In this document: positions 10,382 to 19,072 of the stretch, in pieces
How positions within the stretch are numbered: the stretch's first letter is position 1
Layout of the letters: the number at the start of each line of letters is the position of its first letter
NCBI GenBank assembly: GCA_000733355.1
Contig: JNVV01000069.1
Span: 96,697 to 117,951, forward strand
Origin: Falciphora oryzae
Lineage: Eukaryota; Ascomycota; Sordariomycetes; Magnaporthales; Magnaporthaceae
Direction: 5' to 3'
Length of the DNA: 21,255 nt
Translations under genes and position numbers: made by a program
Notes under the pieces: generated by a model
Seen by the model: only the letters and a program-made list of their open reading frames with translations
Told to the model about the DNA's origin: nothing
Databases searched by the model: none

Positions 10382-10614
10382 TGTTGATCCACGTGATCTA
10401 GCGCGTGCATCCAGGAAGGGCTCACGCCTCGTGGAGCAGCAGACCTACGGGCCGTGCGCTCCCACGAGCTTACAAAAGGGGATCTTCGATCCCCTTCCTG
10501 TAATTAGATTCCTTTTTTATTATGCATCAATACAGACACCTTTCCAGATTTATAGATCTTTGTTCTTTCTTTTAGGAGATCTCCGAGCCTACAGGAGTAA
10601 CACTCCTACCAACA
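10382..10614 (+). repeat. 5' LTR of the copia element
   Basis: Starts TGTTGATCCACGTG and ends CTCCTACCAACA, 233 bp. Compared with the 3' LTR, all 8 differences are C/T on the plus strand (6 carry T here). All CAG and CAA trinucleotides are intact. A direct inverted GGGGATC-TTC-GATCCCC hairpin is present at about 10480-10496. Confidence 0.95.
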
Positions 10615-10643
10615 CTGATCAGTGTTGCTTGAAAAGGCAACAC
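10611..10643. promoter_or_regulatory. Palindrome and hairpin at the 5' LTR/leader junction, candidate primer-binding region
   Basis: A perfect 16-base palindrome AACACTGATCAGTGTT (10611-10626) spans the LTR end. It overlaps a hairpin with the 7-bp stem GTGTTGC (10622-10628) and GCAACAC (10637-10643). The usual TGG... match to a tRNA 3' end is absent, so priming may use an internal tRNA fragment or another mechanism. The 3' LTR is not followed by this sequence. Confidence 0.5.
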
Positions 10644-10953
10644 AGATGAGCAAGGTAGAGGATTCAACCGTTGATACCTTTTTTTGAAGCGATTGGGTTA
10701 ACTGGAAGAGTTTAGGAGCAGAGGAATCGGATTCCACTGCTTGGTAGCGCGTCATACACGAGTTAATCGAACAACAGAGGCACCTTCCTAGAGCAGGCGA
10801 TTGGACCCTTGTTTGCGAGATTTGAACAATTGTGAGAAGGGCGTTACGTGATCCCTTTGAGCACCTTTTTAGAGCAGGCGACTGGACTCCTGGATCGATC
10901 ACCCAGACGATATTGCTCGTCAAACCCCCCTTCCCCCCTTCCTTACCGATAAC
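10644..10953 (+). other. Copia leader (5' untranslated region) with two imperfect direct repeats
   Basis: No ORF matches the gag frame before the ATG at 10954. Two 29-base copies, 10780-10808 and 10861-10889, share the core TAGAGCAGGCGA-TGGAC; they differ only by C/T changes plus small differences at the end. Such leader repeats may serve packaging or dimerisation, which is inference only. Confidence 0.6.
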
Positions 10954-13071
10954 ATGTCCGATACCCCGGAATAACAGGCAGAGGAGCTTAGCAATGAGCA
11001 ACGTACGATTATAGAGAGCACGTTTGTATTATACGACCTCCCCAAGTTTTTGGCATAGAACATTGACATCCCCCTTTTGATAAGCCCCTCCTACAGCCTC
11101 GAAGGATTACCTAACGAAGTTTCCATCGTTCGCTGGAACGTATGGATGCTTAAAACATTGCTTTTATACGGAAACACGCGTGGGAACAACCTTTTGAGTG
11201 ACGTGCTTGAAGATTACGAGGGGTGGGAAGCAATACATTTCGAAAACCTCGATTAGCGGATCGCTTGAGTTTTCCGTAAGCACTTGGAAGATTATGGGAT
11301 TCCAGTCCCCGGACCGCCAAAAGGGAAACTTAGCGAAAGGCTTATGACGGTTATGCGATGGGAGTTAGTCCTTGGAACACAAATATTTGCAACCGGATCA
11401 TAGCCTCCCCCTTTTTAGGATCGCACGGATCCCAGGACAGATAGTTACCCGATCGACGCCTTGGATGCCTTTAGAACAACACGCTATGCTATTTTTCCAG
11501 AAGAGCTTACAGCTAAGCGATAAATTGGCCGAAATGAGATCCAGGGATTACCAAGCCAGCGACCTAAAGATCCGTTACGCTTCCGAATATCCTCCCTAAC
11601 CTTTTCCATAAGCACGACCCCCATTTCCCCTTTCGAAAACCACCGTACTAAAGAGCGCATTGATCCCCTAACCACCCCTTTTCCAGCTCCACGGATTCCC
11701 CCGCCTAGCTAATTTGAAGTCCCCCGAGCAACTACTGTCGATTAACCGGCACTTCCCCGGGCACCCCTGATCGGCCGATTTACAGCTTTATGGGCACACC
11801 CGGACAACCAATCCCCAGTTCCACCGATCCCCAAACCCATTACCATACCAGGATCCTACTTCGACCAATATATGTAACGAAAGGATCGCGGAAAAACCAT
11901 TCCGCCGATCGATGAAGCACAAACTGGGATACCATTACGCTTTCGATACGAGACCCTAGCGCTTGCGAAGTTCCTATACAGGCAACTCCCCCTTGAGGAG
12001 GTGCCTAACGCCGTCGTTGATAGGAGCTTGATAAAGGCATTCCAAAGCGCTTGGGATAAGGAATACAGCTATTCCGGTGATCCATACGACATTTTGGACG
12101 ACAAGCTTTTGTTTTTCACAACCATATGCGAGACCTTCGAGATCCCCCTTTCACAGCTCCATGCGATTTTCCCTATGGCACTTTAAGGCAACGCTAAGCA
12201 GTGGTACACCCGATATATCGGGTATGGCCCTACCTTTCGAGAGATTTATATGATCCTTAAAGTGCATTTTGACATTGAGGTTAACCGATTACTGTACTAT
12301 ACGGATTGGAGTTCGACTACCTTCCAGACAGTCCGTTTAGAGATCGCTAACTTTGGCAGATCCAATATGGAGGTTTTGCAAATCCTCTTGGATAAGCTGC
12401 AAATATGCCAACGCGCTTTCGGCCCGTTTTATTAAGACGAGAACCAGCTTATTGCGAGCACTCTACGGGCAATTCAGGGCGTGCTAGAGCTTAAAACCGT
12501 TTTTATGAACCCCAGCCGGACTTTTGAAGGCCTATTTTCCTAACTAAGGAGCATTTTGTAGGTGGAAGAAAACGCACATGTCCCTAGCACCTATTACGTG
12601 GAACGGAAGTTCAATGATCGCAAGGATTATAGAAGGGATAACGGAAGCCGAAACCGATCGTACCAGCCAAAGACGTTTCAACCGAGACCCCAATCATCCC
12701 GGTACCTACGCGGATGCTGGATCTGCAAAAAGCCCGATTGCAGATCGACTTGCCATTCCCTCAAGGACCAACGGCGAGCCAAGGAGCGGTGGAGAGCACA
12801 AAGAGAGGCGGAAAACAGACTACGCAAAAGGTACACCCAATTCCTCGTATCAGTGGAGCCCGAAAGCACCGACGAGGAGGAACAGCTATCCTTTGATTCT
12901 GACGATCAGGATACAGACGAAGAGGAAGATCATGAGAGCAGCTACTTCATGACCCCTGCCACAGCCTCGTACCTTATCGAGGAAGCCTTCACCCACCTCC
13001 TCCATGCGCAACAAGTTTCGGAATCTGACAAACCTTATCCCCATGTTCCTGCGGATCAGGTATTGGTCTAA
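10954..13071 (+). pseudogene. gag: Copia gag (capsid and zinc-knuckle nucleocapsid)
   Basis: Forms the particle and packages RNA. It starts at ATG 10954 (MSDTPE), the first ATG of the frame after the leader. An N-terminal Pro-rich region to about 11990 is followed by a capsid-like part (about 12000-12540, including ETFEIPLSQLHAIFP and REIYMILKVHF). A zinc knuckle follows with Cys codons at 12715, 12724, 12739 and 12751 and His at 12754 (CWICKKPDC), and then an acidic stretch (DEEEQLSFDSDDQD). The TAR codons at 10972, 11056, 11254, 11401, 11416, 11521, 11710, 11743, 11875, 12184, 12433, 12541, 12559 and 13069 and one TGA at 11266 break the standard frame. The segment 12562-13068 is fully open. 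Confidence 0.75.
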
Positions 13072-13704
13072 CACAAGATCTAAAGCACTTAGCAATGGCA
13101 AAGGATCCTTCCGGATATAGGTGCAGCGAAAACCTCTACGGCCGGAAAGGATTAAGTCCACGCACTCCAATGCTACAGGCCCGATCTTGTTATTAATATA
13201 AACGGGCATACAAAATACGTGATTTTTGGATTAGGAGAAGTCGTTTCTAGCATCGGAGAGATTACTGTTCCGACCCCGATCGGCCAGATTACGTTTTCCG
13301 TGGTTTTAACCCTGACCCCTTTCCTGCTGTGCCTTGCAGATATGGATGCATTGCACGTTTATTTCGACAATACGCGCAACGAGCTTATAAAAGACGACGG
13401 TACGCGCGTTCCGATTATGAGAAGGTACGGCCACCCCTGGTTTTTTTTTGACGACGTCACTCACGTCACCGCGGCAGTTAGTTTTATGACGGAAACAGAG
13501 ATCGCGGGAGCAGTCTTTTTTACGGAGGCTGAGCTAAGGCGTGTGCATAAACGCTTTGGGCACCCATTTGTCGATAGATTTTGGAACGTTTTAAAGCGTG
13601 CAGGATACGAGGCTGATCGTGACGCTTTCGCAATGATTAACCGAGTGTGCTATTTCTGTTAGAAAAAGGGCCCTGCACCATAACGATTTCGATTTAAACT
13701 TTAG
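13072..13704 (+). pseudogene. pol: Copia protease and integrase zinc-finger region
   Basis: The protease is recognised by PDIG (Asp codon 13114) followed by TSTAGKD, then GEITVPTPIGQITFSVV and TPFLLCLADMDAL, matching fungal copia proteases. The catalytic triplet is usually Asp-Thr-Gly; here the middle codon is ATA (Ile), one C-to-T step from ACA. The pre-integrase zinc finger has His at 13546 and 13561 and Cys at 13648 and 13657 (HKRFGHP, then CYFC). TAR codons at 13081, 13090, 13153, 13660, 13681 and 13702. 13660 follows CYFC exactly where the family has CQ. The open segment 13219-13659 covers most of this region. Confidence 0.8.
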
Positions 13705-14619
13705 GACGATATAGATTTTAACTACGAAGTTATTATAGACGTGTTTTATATCGATCACAGACTAGTCCTTTATGTGATCGATGCGAGTATAGCTTTTAAT
13801 GCTGTAGCGATCTTTAAAGATATGTCAGCAAAAGAAACGTGGGAGGCCCTCAAGCGGTGCTGGATCGACGTTTACCTAGGGCCCCTAGACGTGATTTCCT
13901 ACGATGCCGGTACCAATTTCGCCGCGAGCGAATTTCAGGCGGAAGCAAAGCTCTTTGGGATTACCTGTAAGCAGGTCCTAGTCGAAGCGCACTGGTTAAT
14001 CGGCAAGGTTGAGAGATATCACGCCTTTTTACGCCGGGCCTTTGATATTATCCGATACGAGTGCCCAAATATGCACCTCGAATTAGTGCTCCAAGGAGCA
14101 GTGAAAGCCGTGAACGACACGGCCGGCCCCGACGGACTTGTCCCTACACTGCTCGTTTTTAGAGCAATGCCCCGGATAAATAACGATTCGCCACCCTCAC
14201 AAACCCAGGTGCAAAGAGCCGCTGCAATCAGGAAAGCTATGGCAGAGATTCGGACTATGTACGACAAGCGACGGGTGCAGGAAGCATTAGTTGCACGCAA
14301 CGGGCCGAACACAGAACAAGTGCTTCCAAGCTCCCTAGCTTTAGGAAGCGAGGTTCTGGTGTTCCGAGAAAAGGACGGGTGGCAAGGCCCCTATAAAGTC
14401 CTGTCCACAACAGACACGTTAGTTACGGTGGAGATGGTTAACGGCAACGTGACCTTTAGGAGCACGATGGTTAAGCCTTACTACAGAGCAGAGGAACCTA
14501 CTGTGCAAAGCTCCGAGGAGCAGCCAGCACCCTTCGAGTACCTTGAGCCTGAACAGCCAAAACGCCGAGGAAGACCCCCGAAAAAGAAGGTCACTGAACA
14601 GCTAAACAAGGATCCTTAA
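13705..14619 (+). pseudogene. pol: Copia integrase catalytic core and C-terminus
   Basis: Joins element cDNA to target DNA. The DDE triad is Asp 13738 (IIDVFYID), Asp 13903 (SYDAGTNF) and Glu 14011 (KVERYHAFLRRA). The EAHWLIGKVERYH block is characteristic of fungal copia elements. The C-terminal part includes GWQGPYKVLSTTDTLV and a basic RRGRPPKKK tail (about 14560-14588). The 292-codon run 13741-14616 is free of stops under the standard code and uses CAG/CAA for Gln, including several in a row near 14200. It ends on TAA 14617, beyond which the same frame continues into RT. Confidence 0.9.
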
Positions 14620-15780
14620 GATCAAACAACCACTCTGCCTGAGATTACGGTATTACCCGAAGTCCCTAACGAACGACGCCGCCCTTATAATACCGCATAA
14701 TAAGCAGTTGCAGTGAGACGAAGCCCTCGACGAGTGAACACGACGTTTCTGAGCGCTAAAGAGCACCAATCCTACCAACTGGCGATTTAACTTAGACAGG
14801 AAGGCAAGATTACAGCTCCCGGTCCACCATTTGAGCAGTTCACCCAAGAGGAATTGGACGCACTTATCGGCGCTGAAGTGATTAAGCCGATTACTGGAAA
14901 GGTCCTTGACGGAGCCACGATTTTTGGATTACGGATTGTAAACGAGGTTAAAGGGTAGACCTCGAAGCCTTTTGAGAAATCGAGACTCGTGGCCACAGGA
15001 TACAACGACGAGGAGAAACACAACATTCTTACGTAATTTCCTACGATCATGAGATGCAGCTAACGATTGATCCTAGCGATCACACCATCACTTATGCCTA
15101 TGAAGTTTAATTTGATGATCCGAGATATTAGCTAAGCATATACTTAGTCGGAATTAGAGTTGCAAAGAGACGTTTTCCTACGCCTACTTAAGGAATTGTT
15201 AACATGGTTCAAGCCGGGCACGTTGCTTAAGGTGATTAAGCCCTTTTACGGGATCGCGGAATTAGGTTTGCATTAGTTTGTCACCTACTAGAAGCACCAT
15301 AAGGAGCGCCTAAACTGCCGGACGTCGAGCTACGATCTTTGTTTGCTTATTTTAGAGAGCAGACAGAGCGTTGGGATCGTGGGCATGCAGATAGACGATA
15401 CCCTTAACTTTGGAGACCCGGACTTCCTGGAAAAGGAAGAATTAGCGCTTTAGGAAGCAGGCTTTCGTGCAAAACCGAGATCGATCTTTAAGCTAGGAGA
15501 CGAGGCCGACTTTAACGGGTGCAAGATCCTGATGGGAGATCATGTGCTCGAAGTTCGACAAAAGAATTAGGGTGAAAGGCTCGAGCTGATAAAGACCGAT
15601 TTAAAGAGCTTGAACCACGAGTACATCGTTTAGAGAGCTTGAGGCGCATATATCAGTTCCGTGTGCTAACCGGAAGCCGCATTCGACTATTCCGTGGCGG
15701 CGTAAGCCAAGGACCCGGGATAGAAGGACGTGGTCAAGTTGAATAAAAGGATCAAATGGCAGATCGATAACGCTTAGAGA
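14620..15780 (+). pseudogene. pol: Copia reverse transcriptase
   Basis: After a basic linker, RT begins about 14791 (RQEGKITAPGPPFEQF). Blocks include KSRLVATGYNDEEKHN (14977-15024), RDIS-x-AYT-x-SE (15121-15153), KPFYGIAELGLH (15238-15273) and the catalytic MQIDD with aspartates at 15394 and 15397, then FNGCKILMGDHVLEV and GAYISSVC. TAR codons: 14698, 14701, 14788, 14956, 15034, 15061, 15133, 15145, 15274, 15289, 15451, 15568, 15631, 15667, 15703, 15721 and 15775; one TGA at 15640, where the family has Arg. By family memory, 15061 (SQRL), 15133 and 15145 (QAY, QS) and 15667 (CQPEA) are Gln positions. 15274 could instead be a former Trp codon. No frameshift is seen. Confidence 0.85.
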
Positions 15781-16446
15781 GGATTGAAGTACGTTCCTTT
15801 GGATTTGCAAAGGACCAACCTTTACGTTTTCGTAGACGGATTATTCGCGAACAATTTAGACCTGAGTTTATAGATCGGGTTTGTGATTGTGTTGGGTAAC
15901 GAGAGATCCGACGATTATAAAACTAGCTTTTAGCTGATCGGGAACATTTTGCATTGGACGTTAGTTAAATGCAAGAGGGTTACGAGGAGCGTTTTTGCGA
16001 GTGAGATATACGGGATGGTTAGCGGATTCGATGCAGCTTACGTTATCAATTCAGCGCTCGCAACGATTTTCGAAAAGCTGGATTAGAAAGCCCCGAAGCT
16101 GATAATTTGTACCGATAGCTTTTCGTTGTATTAGTGCTTTGTATAGTTGGGCATAACAGCGGAGAAGAGGCTTATGATCGATGTTATGGCACTTAGGGAA
16201 TCCTACGAGAGGCGCGAGATCGACGAGATCCGCTGGATCGCGGAATCAGACAACCCGGCAGACGCGATGACCAAGGATTAGCTAAATAGAGCTTTAGAAG
16301 ATTTGATTACATGCAATAAAACAACGGTGCGGATTGAGGGTTGGGTGGAACGGAAGAAACAAAGAGAGCGAGGGGAGGTAGGAAGAGTTGATCTGTTGAG
16401 GCGCAAAATGGCCGATTATGAGATCCGAAAAGACAAGAGCAGCTAA
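15781..16446 (+). pseudogene. pol: Copia RNase H
   Basis: Removes template RNA. Acidic residues are Asp 15835 (FVDGLFANN), Glu 16003 (ASEIYGM), Asp 16114 (CTDSFSLY) and Asp 16249/16261 (SDNPADAMTK). KRVTRSVFASEIYGM and RLMIDVMALRESYERREIDEIRWI are strong fungal copia signatures. TAR codons at 15871 (in DLSL-x-IGF, normally Gln), 15931, 16084, 16132, 16144 and 16279. The frame ends on TAA 16444; if TAA/TAG were read as sense, it would end at the TGA at 16666. Confidence 0.85.
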
Positions 16447-16532
16447 ACGCCAAAACAATCCGAAAACGATTACATAAGCGATATTTCTAAGCTTTAGAAG
16501 AGACCTTTACTATCGACAGATACATTGCCGGT

Positions 16533-16784
16533 TTAGGCGTTAACATCGTTAAAGTCCTTATCTTCCTCTCCCTTTTTGACGACCTTTTTATCTTTATCGT
16601 CCACTTTGTCGGGAGCACTAGATAGGCTGTCACCTGCTCCTAGGAACGCCGTATCAAACATCCGCTGAGCGGTAGTACGGCCCGCCGCCTTCCGTTCGGC
16701 ATTGCTTATTTTAAGGAGATTAGCATTGATTTTACCGGTTTGTTCCTCCTTTTTAATGAGGATTATGCATTTGGTGGTGGTGCG
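16533..16784 (-). pseudogene. Antisense open segment in the copia 3' region, unknown
   Basis: On the minus strand, 84 codons are open between stops (TAG at 16787-16785 and TAA at 16535-16533). The translation is hydrophilic and charged (KKEEQTGKINANLLK; DKVDDKDKKVVKKGEEDK). It lies downstream of the Cys-rich antisense ORF but in a different frame, so it could be its C-terminal continuation after a frameshift or intron, or chance. No family recognised. Confidence 0.25.
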
Positions 16785-16984
16785 CTACTTCGCGAGCTCC
16801 TAAGAACAGTAAAAGAAGGGTTAGCAAAGTACCGGAGCAGCTAAACAAAGGATCGACGTGCTTTATCGATATGATTAGGTTTGAGGAAATATTGAGCTAT
16901 AAATTTTTTGGCCGGAGCGATTGCGATTTTAGGACTATCGATCGTTAGCTTATAAGATTAGTAAACCATTGCTTGAGAGATTAC

Positions 16985-17332
16985 CTACATTGGCTGGTAC
17001 GAATGACTAGACGCACAGGCCCAGCAACGGTTGCCGGCCGGCTCGGTATCAAAGCATTTGGCCCCCTCTGATTTGCCGGCTAAGAGAGAGTTGAGGCAAT
17101 TTAGGCATGGGAACGATCTTTGTTTGCCTTGTGCAGGGCGCGGGCGAGCAGGCGTCTTGCTTTCCCCCTTTTTGGTACGGCTCTTTTTGACGATACGGTT
17201 TGGGACCGTCTTGCCGCTAACCTGACCTTTGGCGACGGGCTTGTCGTTGCTAGCTTTAGTGGAGCGAGTATCAACTATCGTAACGATCGAACGAGCAGCA
17301 GAAAGGCAGAGCAGAGATCGGCAGGCAGGCAA
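16985..17332 (-). CDS. Antisense Cys-rich ORF between copia pol and the 3' LTR
   Basis: 115 codons from ATG 17332 to a TAG. The N-terminal half is Ser/Arg/Lys-rich and basic. The C-terminal half has the pattern C-x2-C-x13-C-x9-C-x2-C (PCLNCLNSL, then AKCFD, then RCWACASSH), suggesting a small zinc-binding module. I recall similar antisense proteins in fungal retroelement 3' regions, but cannot verify that. Gln codons here are all CAG/CAA. If expressed, it would need a minus-strand promoter between 17333 and the 3' LTR. An alternative is chance openness in a GC-rich stretch; the Cys spacing argues against it. Confidence 0.45.
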   Translation of the reverse strand: MPACRSLLCLSAARSIVTIVDTRSTKASNDKPVAKGQVSGKTVPNRIVKKSRTKKGESKTPARPRPAQGKQRSFPCLNCLNSLLAGKSEGAKCFDTEPAGNRCWACASSHSYQPM

Positions 17333-17350
17333 GCAGGCATGAGCAGTTAA

Positions 17351-17764
17351 AAAGAGGTGGTTGTAAAGAGCTAAGTCCTAGATCACAACGATTAAGAAAC
17401 CTACGGCTTTTTAGATATCCCAGGCCAGGCCCTGTGAGTTATACTCGCGATCTGTTCCTTCCTATTTTGCAAATCAGTACGCACACGGCTTAATAGATTT
17501 TTATTGAGCTTATCCACCACTATTGGGAGCACTTAAGCCGCAAATACTTGATCTTACGAGCACCCCACCAGATTTTGCCCCATTTACTATTGTTCCTATT
17601 TATAGTCTTTACCTACCTCCAGCACAGTCCCTCTTTTCCTTCTTTTCCTTTGTTTTCGAAGTAGATTGACGGATTCGAATTACTTTGTCATTAATATGGT
17701 GAGATCCCCGGATTTGGAAAACGAACAAGTGGCCGATGCACGCGCTTAAAGAAAGAACTGCCAG
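17351..17764 (+). other. Copia 3' untranslated region with polypurine tract
   Basis: No gene seen. It contains a pyrimidine-rich run at 17628-17651 and, just before the 3' LTR, AAAGAAAGAA (17749-17758) followed by CTGCCAG, a candidate polypurine primer for plus-strand synthesis. Confidence 0.5.
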
Positions 17765-17997
17765 TGTTGATCCACGTGATCTAGCGCGTGCATCCAGGAA
17801 GGGCCCACGCCTCGTGGAGCAGCAGACCTACGGGCCGTGCGCTCCCACGAGCTTACAAAAGGGGATTTTCGATCCCCTTCCTGTAACTAGATTCCTTCTT
17901 CATTATGCATCAATACAGACACCTTTCCAGATCTATAGATCTTTGTTCTTTCTCTTAGGAGATCTCCGAGCTTACAGGAGTAACACTCCTACCAACA
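17765..17997 (+). repeat. 3' LTR of the copia element
   Basis: TGTTGATCC...CCTACCAACA, 233 bp, 225 identical to the 5' LTR by hand alignment. Followed at once by GTATC, the target duplication. Confidence 0.95.
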
Positions 17998-18002
17998 GTA
18001 TC
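17998..18002. repeat. Target-site duplication, right copy (GTATC)
   Basis: Identical to 10377-10381, showing that the element integrated as a unit and was not rearranged since. Confidence 0.95.
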
Positions 18003-18676
18003 CTTTAATAATACATTCCCCTTTTTGTCTTTTTTTTTATAAGTGCAAAGCCAAAAACTACGGTCTAGAAATGCTATATCTAGCTTGGCTTATACATCCA
18101 AAAGTTACAGACGAGCCATTCCGCACAACTATCCTTCGGTTAGGCTTTGTTCGTTGTATTACGGCTGGCAGTGGATTTAAAGCTATCGATTTCGCTATTA
18201 AGCACTTTAATAAAGCGTTTTTTTTCGATATTAAATATAATAAGAATTTGACCTACGATATTTGGGTTACGTTTAAAGATTGCGTTGCTTTTAGATTTTT
18301 GGGAGCAGTAATACGCAAAGCATTAGAATTTGCATTTGGCTAGTATAATAATGCTAGATATACCGTAGCGTTTACTAAGTAAGACGTTATGTAATATGCG
18401 TATTTATTTGTTAATAATAAATGGGGTAGTAGATACGACCAGGCGAAGCAGGATTCCGAGTTCGACGCCCCGGCATTATTCGCAGACGGGATCAAATATA
18501 TGCATAATGGCAAACTAGAAGCTTTTAACCGCACCATCGTGCGGCCCGCTGATATTTTTTCCCAGCAAGGGCTAGCAGATGCCGAAAAGGGGGTAGCTAA
18601 TATAATTATCGAAAATCGGGAGGGCGACCGGGGATATTATTTAGGGGGGAACGAAGATAATAGAGCAGACGAATAG
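18003..18676 (+). pseudogene. DUF6589-like gene, 3' part, after the copia insertion
   Basis: Continues the gene interrupted at 10381. The first codons are in the frame expected after removing the copia element and one target copy (CTT TAA TAA TAC...). The protein-like frame then shifts by one base at the nine-T run 18030-18038. After it, the sequence reads KAKNYGLEMLYLAWLIH, then GFKAIDFAIKHFNKAF and RKALEFAFG, matching the C-terminal pattern I know from DUF6589 proteins. TAR codons at 18341 and two soon after (AFTK-x-DVM-x-YAY); no TGA. I place the end at TAG 18674, after an acidic tail. The T-run shift may be a real deletion or a sequencing error. Confidence 0.55.
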
Positions 18677-19072
18677 GAATTAGGCTAGCCCTTAAATCTA
18701 TAAGGATTAGGACAAGGTTCGACAGGCCGTGCAGTCGCCTTTTGGATAAAGGCCTACTAAATATAGCAGTCGCTGGTTGTTATACGGAAGAACCTGTGGA
18801 CTTACCTAATCGGCCCCATAAAAGGTCCGGGAACCGGTATAGGTGCTTAACGGCCCCGAGGTTTAAAGGCCGAAGGCCGGAGGGGCAGTGTAAATCATGT
18901 ATTTAATACTTCGCACGGATTACAGGGTGGTTTATATAAACCCTGCTATTTCCTATATCTTCTATGAAAGATTCCTTCTTCTTTAAGCATCTTTTAAGCC
19001 TATAGAAAGATTATTTGCAATTTAGAGATTTTTTTTCTAAGCCGTCTTTAACCCCTTGTTACACTGGTAAGA
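18677..19072. other. Interval between the convergent DUF6589-like and helicase genes
   Basis: No gene seen. It holds the 3' end of the DUF6589-like unit, a GC-rich segment AGGCCGAAGGCCGGAGGGGCAG at 18866-18888, and the LTR-like block listed separately. Confidence 0.5.
18889..19063 (+). repeat. LTR-like block (TGTAA...TTACA), 175 bp
   Basis: Begins TGTAAATCATG right after a purine-rich GGCCGGAGGGGCAG (polypurine-tract-like), contains a TATA box (GTTTATATAAACC, about 18931), and ends CTTGTTACA, with matching TGTAA/TTACA ends. No second copy in the window and no 5-bp duplication at its borders, so it is either a lone LTR of an old element or a coincidental promoter-like sequence. Confidence 0.4.

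Larger units (their letters stand above)
10382..17997 (+). mobile_element. Complete fungal Ty1/copia retrotransposon, 7616 bp
   Basis: Two 233-bp LTRs, flanking GTATC duplications, and between them gag, protease, integrase, reverse transcriptase and RNase H in copia order, all in frame 1. The element carries a long 3' region with an antisense ORF. The LTRs differ at 8 of 233 positions, so insertion is fairly recent compared with the surrounding decay. It landed inside the DUF6589-like gene. Confidence 0.95.

Noticed and set aside
17736..18008. 90-codon ORF over the 3' LTR, nearly identical to part of one at 10344-10649
   Set aside because: The similarity is that of the two LTRs at the DNA level; no sign of protein coding.
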